From positions 308,953 through 372,952 of the forward strand of contig JAABSW010000001.1 in assembly GCA_011390155.1 (NCBI GenBank): a stretch of DNA of 64,000 bases, in the 5' to 3' direction. The translations under genes and the position numbers were made by a program. Shown one piece after another: positions 35,853-44,183 of the stretch; position 1 is the first letter of the stretch; each line of letters begins with the position of its first letter. The notes beneath the pieces are model-generated. The model searched no databases and had not been told where the DNA came from. It saw only the letters and a program-made list of their open reading frames with translations. Source of the DNA: Clostridiaceae bacterium. Lineage in GTDB: Bacteria > Bacillota > Clostridia > Peptostreptococcales > Tindalliaceae.

Positions 35853-36009
35853 AAAGGTACATTTAAGAAAAGCTGTCGCTACATTATATCAACTATGAGT
35901 CGCCGCCAAGGAATCGAATCGATTCTACGCAGTACCATCTTCTGTGTTTTGGATCAAGACCATACAAATGCTTAAATCAATTAAAAATTAGTTGAGAGGA
36001 ACATATGAA

Positions 36010-36207
36010 ATGACATCAGGGACAAAAAGGAATGAGATCAAGGTTGGTACGATTGTCTGTCTTGTTCAGAAGCAGGACCAGCGCAATGGACGTTTAACAG
36101 AAGGGATTGTCAAAAAAATCCTGACGAATTCAACTTTTCATCCCCATGGCATCAAGGTGATGCTTGAGAGTGGAATCGTTGGAAGGGTAAAAGAGATTAT
36201 CAAATAA
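36010..36207 (+). CDS. YwbE family protein
   Basis: A 65-residue basic protein that matches the YwbE (DUF2196) family: VGTIVCLVQKQDQRNGRLTEGIVK, then HPHGIKVMLESGIVGRVK. The fold is a small beta barrel of unknown function. The ATG at 36010 is nine bases after GAGAGGA and in frame; an ATG five bases earlier is out of frame. It stands 157 bp after the methyltransferase gene. That spacer has a small GAATCG/CGATTC palindrome and no gene that I can support. Confidence 0.8.
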   Translation: MTSGTKRNEIKVGTIVCLVQKQDQRNGRLTEGIVKKILTNSTFHPHGIKVMLESGIVGRVKEIIK

Positions 36208-36511
36208 ATATACACTTCAACAAAGACGATAACATAACAGCACTTTAATAGTGAAGGATGGCTGTGGAAATCCTGTTTATTGGAAGTACAGACACTATGA
36301 AAAGAATGATTTTGATAGGATTCACCTCTGAATAGATAACAGAGTTATATCTCACAAAGTTGCAACTATTTATAAGCTAAAAAATCTGTAGCAATGCCAA
36401 GGATTCACTTCATTTATTTTTAAAGGTGAGATATGAATATGCGGTTATCTTGCTATACAGTATATAATAATTTTAAAAATTTCAAACTGAAGGAGTTGCA
36501 TATTGATCATG
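36208..36511. other. Intergenic region upstream of typA without a supported gene
   Basis: About 300 bases, AT-rich. An unbroken 26-codon frame from GTG 36251 to a stop at 36329-36331 has coding-like composition (it contains NPVYWKYRHYEKNDFDRIHL) but no ribosome binding site, so it may be a decayed gene end. A duplicated GGATTCAC[CT]TC occurs near 36319 and 36401. I see no structured RNA. Confidence 0.4.
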
Positions 36512-36541
36512 TTGATTATTATCCAGCATATATGATATAAT
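36512..36541 (+). promoter_or_regulatory. Promoter of typA
   Basis: TTGATT (36512-36517), 18-bp spacer, perfect TATAAT (36536-36541), leader about 45 bases. Confidence 0.6.
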
Positions 36542-36591
36542 TAATAGTCTGTGAGAAATTAAGTTAGCGCATGTGGAAAGAAGGAATTTAA

Positions 36592-38415
36592 TTGATAAAA
36601 AGAGAAGAATTGAGAAATGTTGCAATCATTGCTCATGTTGATCACGGTAAAACAACTTTGGTTGATAAGTTGTTGCGGCAGAGTGGTACATTTAGGGCAA
36701 ATGAAGTGGTTGACGAAAGGGTTATGGATTCCAATGCACTCGAAAGAGAGAGAGGGATCACGATATTATCCAAAAATACAGCAATAACATACCAGGATGT
36801 TAAAATAAACATTATTGACACCCCTGGACACGCTGATTTTGGAGGTGAAGTTGAAAGAATCATGCAGATGGTTGACGGTGTATTACTGCTTGTTGATGCA
36901 TCAGAAGGTCCAATGCCGCAAACAAGGTTTGTACTTCAAAAAGCTTTGAAACAAGGGTTGAAACCTGTGGTGGTAATTAATAAAATTGATAGACCTGAGG
37001 CAAGACCTGCAGAAGTGATTGATGAAGTGCTGGATCTTTTTATTGAGCTGGAAGCGGATGACCACCAATTGGAGTTCCCTGTTGTTTATGCATCCGCAAA
37101 AAATGGTTATGCAACCATGAAACCTGACATTCAAGGTGACAATATGGTTCCTTTGTTTGACGCCATATTAAGTGAAATTCCATGCCCTGTAGGTGATACT
37201 GAAGCGCCTCTACAGCTATTGATTTCCAACATAGATTATGATCGTTACACTGGAAAAATTGGTATTGGTAAAATTGCTAGAGGCAGAATTGATAAAAATC
37301 AGCTTGCAGTGTTAGCTTCCACTGATGGCCAGGAGTATAATGTTAAAATCAGTGGACTGTACACATTTCAAGGTCTCAAACGAATTGATACTGACAGCGC
37401 CATGGCAGGTGATATCATTGCACTGACAGGCATTGAAAACATCAACATTGGCGATACGCTTTGTGATCAAAATCAAATCGATCGGTTACCCTTTGTACAA
37501 ATTGATGAACCTACCATTTCGATGAATTTTATGGTGAACGACAGTCCTTTTGCGGGGAAAGACGGTCAGTATGTTACAAGTCGTCACCTGAAAGAACGGT
37601 TGGAACGGGAAATGATGTCAAATGTCGCAATGAGAATGGAAGCCCTGTCAACTGAAAGTTTTAAAATAATGGGTAGAGGGGAACTTCATATATCTATCTT
37701 AATTGAGACTATGAGACGTGAAGGGTATGAATTCTCTGTTTCCAGACCCGAGGTAATTATGAAAGAAACACCAGAAGGAATTATGGAACCTATGGAAATT
37801 CTATACGTGGAAGTTCCAGAAGAACATATGAGCAGTGTGATCGAAAAAATCGGTCAGCGCAAGGGAGAATTAATGAACATGCATCCCACAGGTACAGGAA
37901 CGATGAAACTGGAATTTCGCATACCTGCCAGGGGTTTGATTGGCTATCGTTCTGAATTTTTAACAGATACTAAAGGTTATGGTATATTCCATCATCTATT
38001 TGATGGCTACGATGCGTATAAAGGTGATATTAAAAACCGGTTAAGAGGGTCTCTGGTAGCTCACGAAAATGGTGCTGCAGTTGCTTATGGTATTTATGGA
38101 GCGCAGGAAAGAGGCAAGATTTTTGTTGAGCCGGGTATGGAAGTTTATGAAGGTATGGTTGTTGGGGAAAGCTCAAGGTTAGAAGACATCGTTGTGAATG
38201 TGTGCCGAAAGAAGCAGATGACAAATGTCAGGGCTTCTGGATCAGACGATGCCCTCCGATTGGTGCCTGCAACAATGTTTTCTCTTGAACAGTCACTTGA
38301 ATTCATTGCCGATGATGAATTGGTTGAGGTGACACCAAAGCAAGTACGGATTAGAAAAAAGATTTTGAATAAAGTGCAGCGAGAGCGGACTCAACGCAAA
38401 CATAACGTATCATAG
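36592..38415 (+). CDS. typA: Ribosome-associated translational GTPase TypA/BipA
   Basis: GTPase that aids 50S ribosome assembly and stress adaptation. The 607-residue protein has the P-loop AHVDHGKTTLVDKLL, switch I RGITILSKNTA, DTPGHADFGGEVER, NKIDRPEARP and the TypA-specific C-terminal domain with RLRGSLVAHENGAAVAYG. Start is TTG 36592, six bases after AAGGA. Length is normal. Single gene between its own promoter and a terminator. Confidence 0.96.
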   Translation: MIKREELRNVAIIAHVDHGKTTLVDKLLRQSGTFRANEVVDERVMDSNALERERGITILSKNTAITYQDVKINIIDTPGHADFGGEVERIMQMVDGVLLLVDASEGPMPQTRFVLQKALKQGLKPVVVINKIDRPEARPAEVIDEVLDLFIELEADDHQLEFPVVYASAKNGYATMKPDIQGDNMVPLFDAILSEIPCPVGDTEAPLQLLISNIDYDRYTGKIGIGKIARGRIDKNQLAVLASTDGQEYNVKISGLYTFQGLKRIDTDSAMAGDIIALTGIENINIGDTLCDQNQIDRLPFVQIDEPTISMNFMVNDSPFAGKDGQYVTSRHLKERLEREMMSNVAMRMEALSTESFKIMGRGELHISILIETMRREGYEFSVSRPEVIMKETPEGIMEPMEILYVEVPEEHMSSVIEKIGQRKGELMNMHPTGTGTMKLEFRIPARGLIGYRSEFLTDTKGYGIFHHLFDGYDAYKGDIKNRLRGSLVAHENGAAVAYGIYGAQERGKIFVEPGMEVYEGMVVGESSRLEDIVVNVCRKKQMTNVRASGSDDALRLVPATMFSLEQSLEFIADDELVEVTPKQVRIRKKILNKVQRERTQRKHNVS

Positions 38416-38420
38416 AACAG

Positions 38421-38448
38421 AAGAGCCTCAATATGAGGCTCTTTTTTT
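38421..38448. terminator. Terminator after typA (probably bidirectional)
   Basis: Perfect 10-bp stem AAGAGCCTCA / TGAGGCTCTT with a three-base loop, then seven T. It touches the stop codon of the convergent M20 peptidase gene. Confidence 0.85.
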
Positions 38449-39655
38449 ATTCTGGTGCGAGTGTGGTAAATCGTTGAACCAAATGACAATAAATATCCAC
38501 TGCATTCATTAAATCTTCCGTGGAGACATGTTCTTCTTCTGTATGGGCAAGTGATAAATCACCCGGTCCAAAAACGACGGTTGGAATATTAGCATACGTT
38601 TTTAGTAACCCGGCATCAGACCATCCGATTCCTCTTGTGATGGTCGGCTCACGATGAATTATATCTTTTATAGATTCCCTGAGGGCACTTACGATAGGTT
38701 CGTTCACAGAAGTGATTAATGGCGGATGATACAATTCCAACAAACTATCAGGGGTAACTCTGATCTCGGCAGAGAATGTTGGGTCTTCTGCTTTTATGCG
38801 GTCGATGATTTCCTGATATTCGGCCATAACAGATTCTTTGGTTTCACCTGGTATATAACGCCTGTCAAGTCTTATAACACAACGATCTGCGACTGTGCTC
38901 TGCTCCGTTCCTCCGGTGATTGTTCCAAAATTCATAACAGATTCACCTGAGTACTCATCATACTTTTCTTTTAGGACAGGGTAAAGATCTTGCTTAACTC
39001 GCTGAATAAATGTCATAGCATGTTCAATGGCATTAACACCTTTATCGGGTCGGCCACTGTGTGAGGCCTTTCCGTAGATGATTACATCGAACCACTCCAA
39101 TCCTCTATGGCCCACGGCATATTCATAATCTGAAGGTTCACCAACAATCGCAGCATCTGCCCGAATATCAGATTTGACAATATATTCCGTGCCCTCGCTT
39201 TTACCTTCTTCACCAATGACACCTGTAAAGATAACATCGCCACCAGGTACAAATCCGGTTCTGCGAAGAATGATCAGTGTCATCATAAAACATGCCAGTG
39301 CACCCTTCATATCCACAGCACCACGACCGTAGATCTTTCCATCTTTAATTTCAGCAGCATAAGGGTCGATGGTCATGTTGTAGGGTAAAACAGTATCTGT
39401 ATGTCCGTTAAACATTAAAGAGTGTCCAGTACCATTACCGGATATTCGTGCGATGACATTTGGGCGCTCGTCGATCACTGGATGTAGAACAGAGTCAATG
39501 GAATGGTTCTTCAGGTATTCATTCATGAAATAAGCAATTTCTTTTTCCTGACCAGGGGTATCTTTATGGCTGGGGATTCGAATTAATGACTGAGTTAATG
39601 ATATAAGTTCATCTTCACTATAATGTTTTCTAGGATCAAACAGGTTTGTTGTCAA
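38447..39655 (-). CDS. M20 family metallopeptidase (ArgE/DapE/carboxypeptidase type)
   Basis: Zinc-dependent amidohydrolase, about 402 residues. Metal-site motifs are MFNGHTDTV, YGRGAVDMKGALA and GVIGEEGKSEGTE, and a lid or dimerisation domain with GKASHSGRPDKGVNAIEHA lies between. It most resembles ArgE/DapE-type or related acetylornithine/succinyl-diaminopimelate deacylases, but the substrate is not determinable. The TTG at 39655 lies ten bases after AAGGA and is preferred; the ATG at 39664 is only one base from that site. It is divergent from the repeat protein gene at 39832, with a palindrome between. Confidence 0.85.
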   Translation of the reverse strand: MTTNLFDPRKHYSEDELISLTQSLIRIPSHKDTPGQEKEIAYFMNEYLKNHSIDSVLHPVIDERPNVIARISGNGTGHSLMFNGHTDTVLPYNMTIDPYAAEIKDGKIYGRGAVDMKGALACFMMTLIILRRTGFVPGGDVIFTGVIGEEGKSEGTEYIVKSDIRADAAIVGEPSDYEYAVGHRGLEWFDVIIYGKASHSGRPDKGVNAIEHAMTFIQRVKQDLYPVLKEKYDEYSGESVMNFGTITGGTEQSTVADRCVIRLDRRYIPGETKESVMAEYQEIIDRIKAEDPTFSAEIRVTPDSLLELYHPPLITSVNEPIVSALRESIKDIIHREPTITRGIGWSDAGLLKTYANIPTVVFGPGDLSLAHTEEEHVSTEDLMNAVDIYCHLVQRFTTLAPE

Positions 39656-39698
39656 AATTATCATATCCTTTCCAATATACAATATGTATCTTATCAGA

Positions 39699-39717
39699 TT
39701 GTGGTCCGGTTCCACAA
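39699..39717. promoter_or_regulatory. Palindrome in the divergent M20 / repeat-protein region
   Basis: TTGTGG-N7-CCACAA, arms of six bases with a partly symmetrical centre (TCCGGTT). It sits 26 bp before the -35 box of the repeat-protein promoter, as a possible operator for either gene. Confidence 0.35.
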
Positions 39718-39742
39718 CCAATGAATTTTTCTTTTGGAATAA

Positions 39743-39771
39743 TTGCCATAAAGGATGCACTGTATTATGAT
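39743..39771 (+). promoter_or_regulatory. Promoter of the pentapeptide-linker repeat protein gene
   Basis: TTGCCA (39743-39748), 17-bp spacer, TATGAT (39766-39771). It decides the start: ATG 39721 and TTG 39646 lie upstream of it, ATG 39832 lies downstream. Confidence 0.65.
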
Positions 39772-39831
39772 GATATAAGTAAGACAACACAATACTCGAC
39801 AACTTCAATACCAAGAGAAGAGGCTAGTGGA

Positions 39832-41223
39832 ATGGATTATTCAAGGCTTTGGAAAGAACTGATGAAAGCAAAATCCATCTATGGCGTAAAATACCCCGCC
39901 ACATTTGATCCGGATGTGATTAGTTTTAAAGGTAAACATATTGGAAGAAATAAATACGAAACCTATATGCAAGGGAGTGATTTTAGCAAGGTTGACAGGT
40001 TGCGGTGGCGGCATATAGAAGGTGCTGAAAATATTGGAGGCATCGTTTATCCAACGTCATTTGATATTGAAAACGCTGATTTCTCACATCGTGACATTTC
40101 AAAAAGTAACTTTTACCATATGTGTGATGTGTTGAATTGGAATATGCTTAGTAATGCTTCGGAAATCTGGGGAATAAGGTATCCTGAAACTTTTGAAACG
40201 AAAAACATTGATCTTGCAGGAAAATACATTGCCGGAAGTGATTTTGGTTGTGTAGACAGCCTGAAATGGTCTCATTTTAAAGATGTGTGGGGTTTGAACG
40301 ATATTGTATATCCAGGTGGTTTTGACATAGAAAATGCTGATTTAGGTGATAAAAATATCAGTGGAAGTGATTTTCGAAAAGTAGGAACCCTTACTTGGAA
40401 TCAAATCTTCAAAGCAGAGTTTATTTTTGGAATAAAATACCCGCAAAGCTTTGATATCAAAAATGCTGATTTCAATGATGATCCATATGGGAAACCGCGT
40501 GACTTGACAGACAGTGACTTTAGTTTGTGCCATGGTTTGACATGGAATCAGATGAAATTTGCCGGTGATATTTCCGGAATATCCTATCCAGAAAGCTTTG
40601 ATATTGGTTTAGCGGATTTCAGAGGTAGAGATGTCAGCAGAAGTGATTTTTCAAGAGTAAGGAACCTGAAGTGGGAGCATGTTTCCATGGCTGAGGATGC
40701 AAGTGGATTAATTTATCCGGAAACCTTTGATGCTGAAACGTTAGAAGCCTCGGGTAAAAACTTTAGTGGAAATGATTTCAGTAGAATAAAAAACCTGAGA
40801 TGGAGACATATTAAAGACGCGCGGTATATTGCAGGTATTATATACCCATCAACCTTTGATGCCGAAGAAGCTGATTTCAAAGATTTGGACATAAGATTTT
40901 CAGATTTTAGTCGTGTTAAAAACCTTAAATGGAAACATATTTCAGTTGCTGGAAAAGACTTGAGAGGCATCAAGTACCCAGAAGGATTTGATTTTACGGG
41001 GGCTGACCTTACAGGTAGGGAAATAGCAGGCAGTGATTTTAGACATAGTAAAGGTCTTGAATGGCGGCAAATGGTAGATCAGACTGGTTGGAAAAAACTC
41101 TTTGGGGTAAAAAAATCACTGACAGGTATTGTATTTCCTGCACAGTTTGATTATTCCCGTGTATCATTTGAAGGTATTGATCTAAGCTATTGCGATCTTA
41201 CGGCAATTGATGAAACAGTGTAA
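39832..41223 (+). CDS. Repeat protein with alternating pentapeptide turns and W/GIxYP linkers
   Basis: A 463-residue protein made almost wholly of ten units of about 43 residues. Each unit has 20 residues in four pentapeptides (for example FDIEN ADFSH RDISK SNFYH), exactly one turn of the right-handed quadrilateral beta-helix of pentapeptide-repeat proteins. Each is followed by 23 residues of the pattern VxxLxWxxIxxAxxIxGIxYPxS. Unit five has a six-residue insertion and the last linker is ten residues longer. No signal peptide, membrane span or catalytic motif. ATG 39832 is eight bases after AAGAGG and downstream of the promoter. FmdB follows 30 bp later. I do not recognise this architecture; function unknown. 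Confidence 0.8.
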   Translation: MDYSRLWKELMKAKSIYGVKYPATFDPDVISFKGKHIGRNKYETYMQGSDFSKVDRLRWRHIEGAENIGGIVYPTSFDIENADFSHRDISKSNFYHMCDVLNWNMLSNASEIWGIRYPETFETKNIDLAGKYIAGSDFGCVDSLKWSHFKDVWGLNDIVYPGGFDIENADLGDKNISGSDFRKVGTLTWNQIFKAEFIFGIKYPQSFDIKNADFNDDPYGKPRDLTDSDFSLCHGLTWNQMKFAGDISGISYPESFDIGLADFRGRDVSRSDFSRVRNLKWEHVSMAEDASGLIYPETFDAETLEASGKNFSGNDFSRIKNLRWRHIKDARYIAGIIYPSTFDAEEADFKDLDIRFSDFSRVKNLKWKHISVAGKDLRGIKYPEGFDFTGADLTGREIAGSDFRHSKGLEWRQMVDQTGWKKLFGVKKSLTGIVFPAQFDYSRVSFEGIDLSYCDLTAIDETV

Positions 41224-41253
41224 TAAAATAAAACGCTGAAAGGAATGAGAATT

Positions 41254-41460
41254 ATGCCGGTGTATGAATATAAGTGTCTTGAATGTGGGAAACATTTTGA
41301 TGCACTTCGGAAAATGGATGACATGGATCTGAAGATTCTATGCCCTGACTGTGGAAGTGATGAAACAAAAAGGCAGCTTTCTGTTTTTGGGGTGGGCAGC
41401 AGTCAAAAGTCATCTGGTAACTCCCATAAAACTTCGCCACCGCCATCCTGTGGTGGCTGA
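41254..41460 (+). CDS. FmdB-type zinc ribbon protein
   Basis: A 68-residue putative regulatory protein. MPVYEYKCLECGKHFD and the later CPDCGSDET give the two CxxC knuckles of the FmdB/CxxC_CXXC_SSSS family, and a Ser/Pro-rich tail that ends PPPSCGG is also typical. ATG 41254 lies nine bases after AAAGGA; the ATG at 41245 directly abuts it. It lies 30 bp after the repeat protein gene and may share its transcript. Molecular role unknown; family members may bind zinc and nucleic acid. Confidence 0.85.
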   Translation: MPVYEYKCLECGKHFDALRKMDDMDLKILCPDCGSDETKRQLSVFGVGSSQKSSGNSHKTSPPPSCGG

Positions 41461-41485
41461 GGGCTTTAGTTTTCCCGTGTGGAAA

Positions 41486-42106
41486 TTAGAAAATATGTCT
41501 GATGCTGTCGAGAAAAAACATTAACATTTTTGCTGTTAATCCCCAAATGATTTTATTCTCATAATGGTAAAATATGATTTGATATTCTCCGCTTTTCCAA
41601 TCATACGATTTTCCATTTGGAATTAAATGGTATGGAAATGAAGGGTCCAATTCCATACGGTAATTTAAATCGTATTTGTCAGGGATTATGCTTAATAGTT
41701 TTGTCAGTGGAACGGTAAAGATCGAGTCAACCTCATCTTTGGAATACCGGATATCACTATATTCAATATGCTGTATAACGCCACAATATGGAAAAATAGT
41801 GTAGTGAAAAGGGGTTGTCAGGGGTGGTAAAGAGCCAATGATTTTAATCTGATGATCATTTAGATTCAGTTCTTCTTTTGTTTCGCGCAGACATGTTTGG
41901 GAAGGTTTCTCTCCTGGTTCCATCTTGCCGCCAGGAAAGCAAATTTCGCCAGGTTGACTTTCAAGTCCATAGGATCTCACTTCGAATAGAATATGAGGTT
42001 TTCCTTCGATTATAATAAGAGGAATTAGCACTGAAAAATAGACATTCTTTTCATAACTTCCATGGACCCTCTTCTTCAGTGCATCTGAAATCGCTTCATA
42101 GTTCAT
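41486..42106 (-). CDS. Nudix hydrolase (CoA pyrophosphatase-like)
   Basis: A 206-residue Nudix protein. FPGGKMEPGEKPSQTCLRET continues into the Nudix box with EELNLND, and the preceding LFEVRSYGLESQPGEICFPGG matches the extra signature of the NudL/PCD1 CoA diphosphatase group. It likely hydrolyses CoA or an acyl-CoA derivative, by family. ATG 42106 follows TTGGAGTG; the GTG at 42115 lies inside that site. It converges with FmdB and diverges from pduO. Confidence 0.82.
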   Translation of the reverse strand: MNYEAISDALKKRVHGSYEKNVYFSVLIPLIIIEGKPHILFEVRSYGLESQPGEICFPGGKMEPGEKPSQTCLRETKEELNLNDHQIKIIGSLPPLTTPFHYTIFPYCGVIQHIEYSDIRYSKDEVDSIFTVPLTKLLSIIPDKYDLNYRMELDPSFPYHLIPNGKSYDWKSGEYQIIFYHYENKIIWGLTAKMLMFFLDSIRHIF

Positions 42107-42214
42107 GGTAGACACTCCAATATTTAATTTATTGATAATATCATAGCATGTATTGAATAAAAATGGAATCTAAGGCAACGCTGTCCAGTTAGAGTTTAAG
42201 ATGGAGGGAAAATG

Positions 42215-42760
42215 ATGAAAATATATACTAAAACAGGAGATCATGGTGAAACCAGCCTGTACGATGGAAAACGGGTTAAAAAAGATGAAGTAAGGGTTGA
42301 AAGTTATGGTACAATTGATGAGTTGAATAGTAGTATAGGGTTGGCAAAGAACTTTGTTGATGATCAGGATATTGTAGATATCCTCAAAAAAATTCAAAGG
42401 GAATTATTTGACGTTGCTGGTGAATTGGCCACAATAGACAGGAATAAATTTCCTGAAAAAATTGAGAAAAGCCATGTGGATGCATTGGAATCTATAATAG
42501 ATGCATATCTCGAAAAAATTGATAAAATGGACGCTTTCATTATACCAGGAAGCAATCATGCTTCAGCGAGTTTACACGTAGCCAGAACTGTTTGCCGCAG
42601 AGCCGAAAGAAGAATATTAAAGCTTAGCAGAGAAGAAGAAGTCAGTGAATGGCTTCTCAAATATGTCAATCGCCTCTCGGATACGCTTTATGCAATGGCG
42701 CGGTATCTTGAATCTGAATTGCAGTATGTTGTTTTTAAAAAGAATGAAGAAACACCATAA
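42215..42760 (+). CDS. Cob(I)yrinic acid a,c-diamide / cobalamin adenosyltransferase, PduO type
   Basis: ATP:corrinoid adenosyltransferase that makes adenosylcobalamin. The 181-residue helical-bundle protein starts MKIYTKTGDHGETSLYDGKRV and keeps YGTIDELNSSIG and the ARTVCRRAERR stretch of the ATP site. ATG 42215 is seven bases after GGAGG; the ATG just before it is too close. The stop overlaps an ATG of the hpt frame, and hpt starts 18 bp later, so the two are probably cotranscribed. Confidence 0.92.
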   Translation: MKIYTKTGDHGETSLYDGKRVKKDEVRVESYGTIDELNSSIGLAKNFVDDQDIVDILKKIQRELFDVAGELATIDRNKFPEKIEKSHVDALESIIDAYLEKIDKMDAFIIPGSNHASASLHVARTVCRRAERRILKLSREEEVSEWLLKYVNRLSDTLYAMARYLESELQYVVFKKNEETP

Positions 42761-42777
42761 TGGGAAGGATTGATTTA

Positions 42778-43305
42778 ATGGACAAACAAATTGAAGAAAT
42801 ATTATTAACAAGTGAAGAAATTCATGAAAAAGTAAAAGAGCTTGCAGGGCTGATCCAGAAAGATTATGAGGAAGTTGATGATTTAATATTAATAGGAGTA
42901 TTAAAAGGTGCCAACATATTTATGGGTGATTTAATGAGAGAAATAGAATTACCAATGAGGATAGATTTCATGGCTGTCAGCAGTTACGGGCATTCAACCG
43001 AAAGCTCGGGTGTTGTAAGGATATTAAAAGATCTGGACATAGAAATTGAAGGTAAGCATATTTTAATTATTGAAGATATCGTTGACACTGGACTGACATT
43101 GAAATATCTGACTGATAATTTGAGGAGCCGTGTGCCTGCGTCTTTAAAAGTCTGTGCACTTCTGGATAAACCAAGTCGAAGAAAATGTGATTTGATGGTT
43201 GACTATGTTGGCTTCGAAATACCTGATCGTTTTATTGTGGGTTATGGTATTGACTATGCAGAAAAATTTAGAAATTTGCCTTACATTGCTATAATAGCGG
43301 AATAA
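42778..43305 (+). CDS. hpt: Hypoxanthine phosphoribosyltransferase
   Basis: Purine salvage enzyme of 175 residues that makes IMP and GMP from PRPP. The PRPP motif LIIEDIVDTGLTLKYL is complete, and ILIGVLKGANIF, FMAVSSYGHSTESSG and VDYVGFEIPDRFIVGYGIDYAE are typical. ATG 42778 lies eight bases after GGAAGGA. A terminator follows. Here it is paired with pduO rather than with tilS and ftsH, its usual neighbours in Firmicutes. Confidence 0.95.
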   Translation: MDKQIEEILLTSEEIHEKVKELAGLIQKDYEEVDDLILIGVLKGANIFMGDLMREIELPMRIDFMAVSSYGHSTESSGVVRILKDLDIEIEGKHILIIEDIVDTGLTLKYLTDNLRSRVPASLKVCALLDKPSRRKCDLMVDYVGFEIPDRFIVGYGIDYAEKFRNLPYIAIIAE

Positions 43306-43312
43306 CAAGTAG

Positions 43313-43346
43313 GGTCGACCTTGAGAGTATAACAGGTTGACCTTTT
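43313..43346 (+). terminator. Terminator after hpt
   Basis: Stem GGTCGACCT / AGGTTGACC (one G-U pair) with a 12-base loop, then TTTTATTT. Confidence 0.8.
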
Positions 43347-43413
43347 ATTTGTAAGCGTTGAAATATCTATCTAGTTATTAAAACGAGGATATCAAAATAA
43401 GAAGTGATTTTGT

Positions 43414-43442
43414 TTGATTTTATGGGTGGTTTATTCTATAAT
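43414..43442 (+). promoter_or_regulatory. Promoter of pduL
   Basis: TTGATT (43414-43419), 17-bp spacer, perfect TATAAT (43437-43442), leader about 40 bases. Confidence 0.65.
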
Positions 43443-43489
43443 GAACCTAGTTGTTAAACCATTAACTATTAAAATGAGGAGGTATAAGA

Positions 43490-44062
43490 ATGAGTGAAAA
43501 AAATGTACCAATTGCTCTTTCAAATCGGCACATTCATATCAGTCGAGAGCATTTAAATATTCTTTTTGGTGAGGGGTATGAATTAACTAAATTAAAAGAT
43601 CTTAAACAGCCTGGTCAGTACGCAGCAGAAGAAAAAGTTGACTTGATTGGCTCAAAAGGAAGTATTAAGGGAGTACGGGTTCTGGGCCCTGTCCGTAATA
43701 AAACACAAATAGAGATTTCTTTTGCTGATGGTTTTACCCTTGGGGTTAAGCCACCCGTAAGAGATTCAGGTGACCTTGGTAACAGCGAGGGCGTTAAGAT
43801 CGTTGGACCAAAAGGTGAAGTTGAAATGAATGAGGGAGTTATTGCTGCGGCAAGGCACATTCATATGACCCCGGACGTGGCGAAAGAATGGGATTTGAAA
43901 GACAAAGATACCGTTAATGTCAGAACAGGTGGAATTAGAAGTATTATCTTTGAAAATGTGTTGGTAAGGGTTAATAAAGATTATGCTCTAGAAATGCACG
44001 TTGATATGGAAGAAGGTAATGGTGCAGGCATCAAAAACAACGACATGGTGGAAATAATATAA
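43490..44062 (+). CDS. pduL: Phosphate propanoyltransferase / phosphotransacetylase, PduL type
   Basis: Converts acyl-CoA and phosphate to acyl phosphate, the step before ATP formation by acetate kinase. The 190-residue protein has two beta-barrel halves, each with a zinc-binding histidine motif: SNRHIHIS near the N-terminus and AARHIHMTP in the second half, with GVKPPVRDSGDLGNSEG between. It has no N-terminal encapsulation peptide and no microcompartment shell gene nearby, so it is probably the cytoplasmic housekeeping form. AGGAGG site seven bases ahead, own promoter and terminator. Confidence 0.93.
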   Translation: MSEKNVPIALSNRHIHISREHLNILFGEGYELTKLKDLKQPGQYAAEEKVDLIGSKGSIKGVRVLGPVRNKTQIEISFADGFTLGVKPPVRDSGDLGNSEGVKIVGPKGEVEMNEGVIAAARHIHMTPDVAKEWDLKDKDTVNVRTGGIRSIIFENVLVRVNKDYALEMHVDMEEGNGAGIKNNDMVEII

Positions 44063-44085
44063 TTTACCTGGTTGGACTTTTAGAT

Positions 44086-44120
44086 GAAACAGCCTCAATT
44101 GAGGGGCTGTTTCTATTTTT
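44086..44120 (+). terminator. Terminator after pduL
   Basis: Stem GAAACAGCC / GGCTGTTTC with an inner TC-AATT-GA hairpin, followed by a T-rich tract. Confidence 0.85.
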
Positions 44121-44183
44121 TAACCCACATATATTATGATACAATAGTGTTGCATTTTCCAATAAATTAAGAGGTGATCATAA

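Noticed and set aside
35905-35945. GAATCGAATCGATTC looked like a tRNA T-arm.
   Set aside because: No acceptor stem, D-arm or anticodon arm can be drawn around it; it is only a short palindrome.
36490-36535. A ten-codon peptide after AAGGAG near 36490 as a leader peptide of typA.
   Set aside because: It lies upstream of or across the promoter predicted for typA, so it would not be in that transcript.
39646-39831. Longer N-terminus of the repeat protein, from TTG 39646 or ATG 39721.
   Set aside because: Both codons precede the predicted promoter, lack ribosome binding sites, and TTG 39646 would overlap the divergent M20 gene; repeats begin only after 39832.
39832-41223. Regular repeats suggested a CRISPR or satellite array.
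   Set aside because: The period of about 129 bases is protein-level; DNA copies are diverged and in frame with no identical repeats or spacers.
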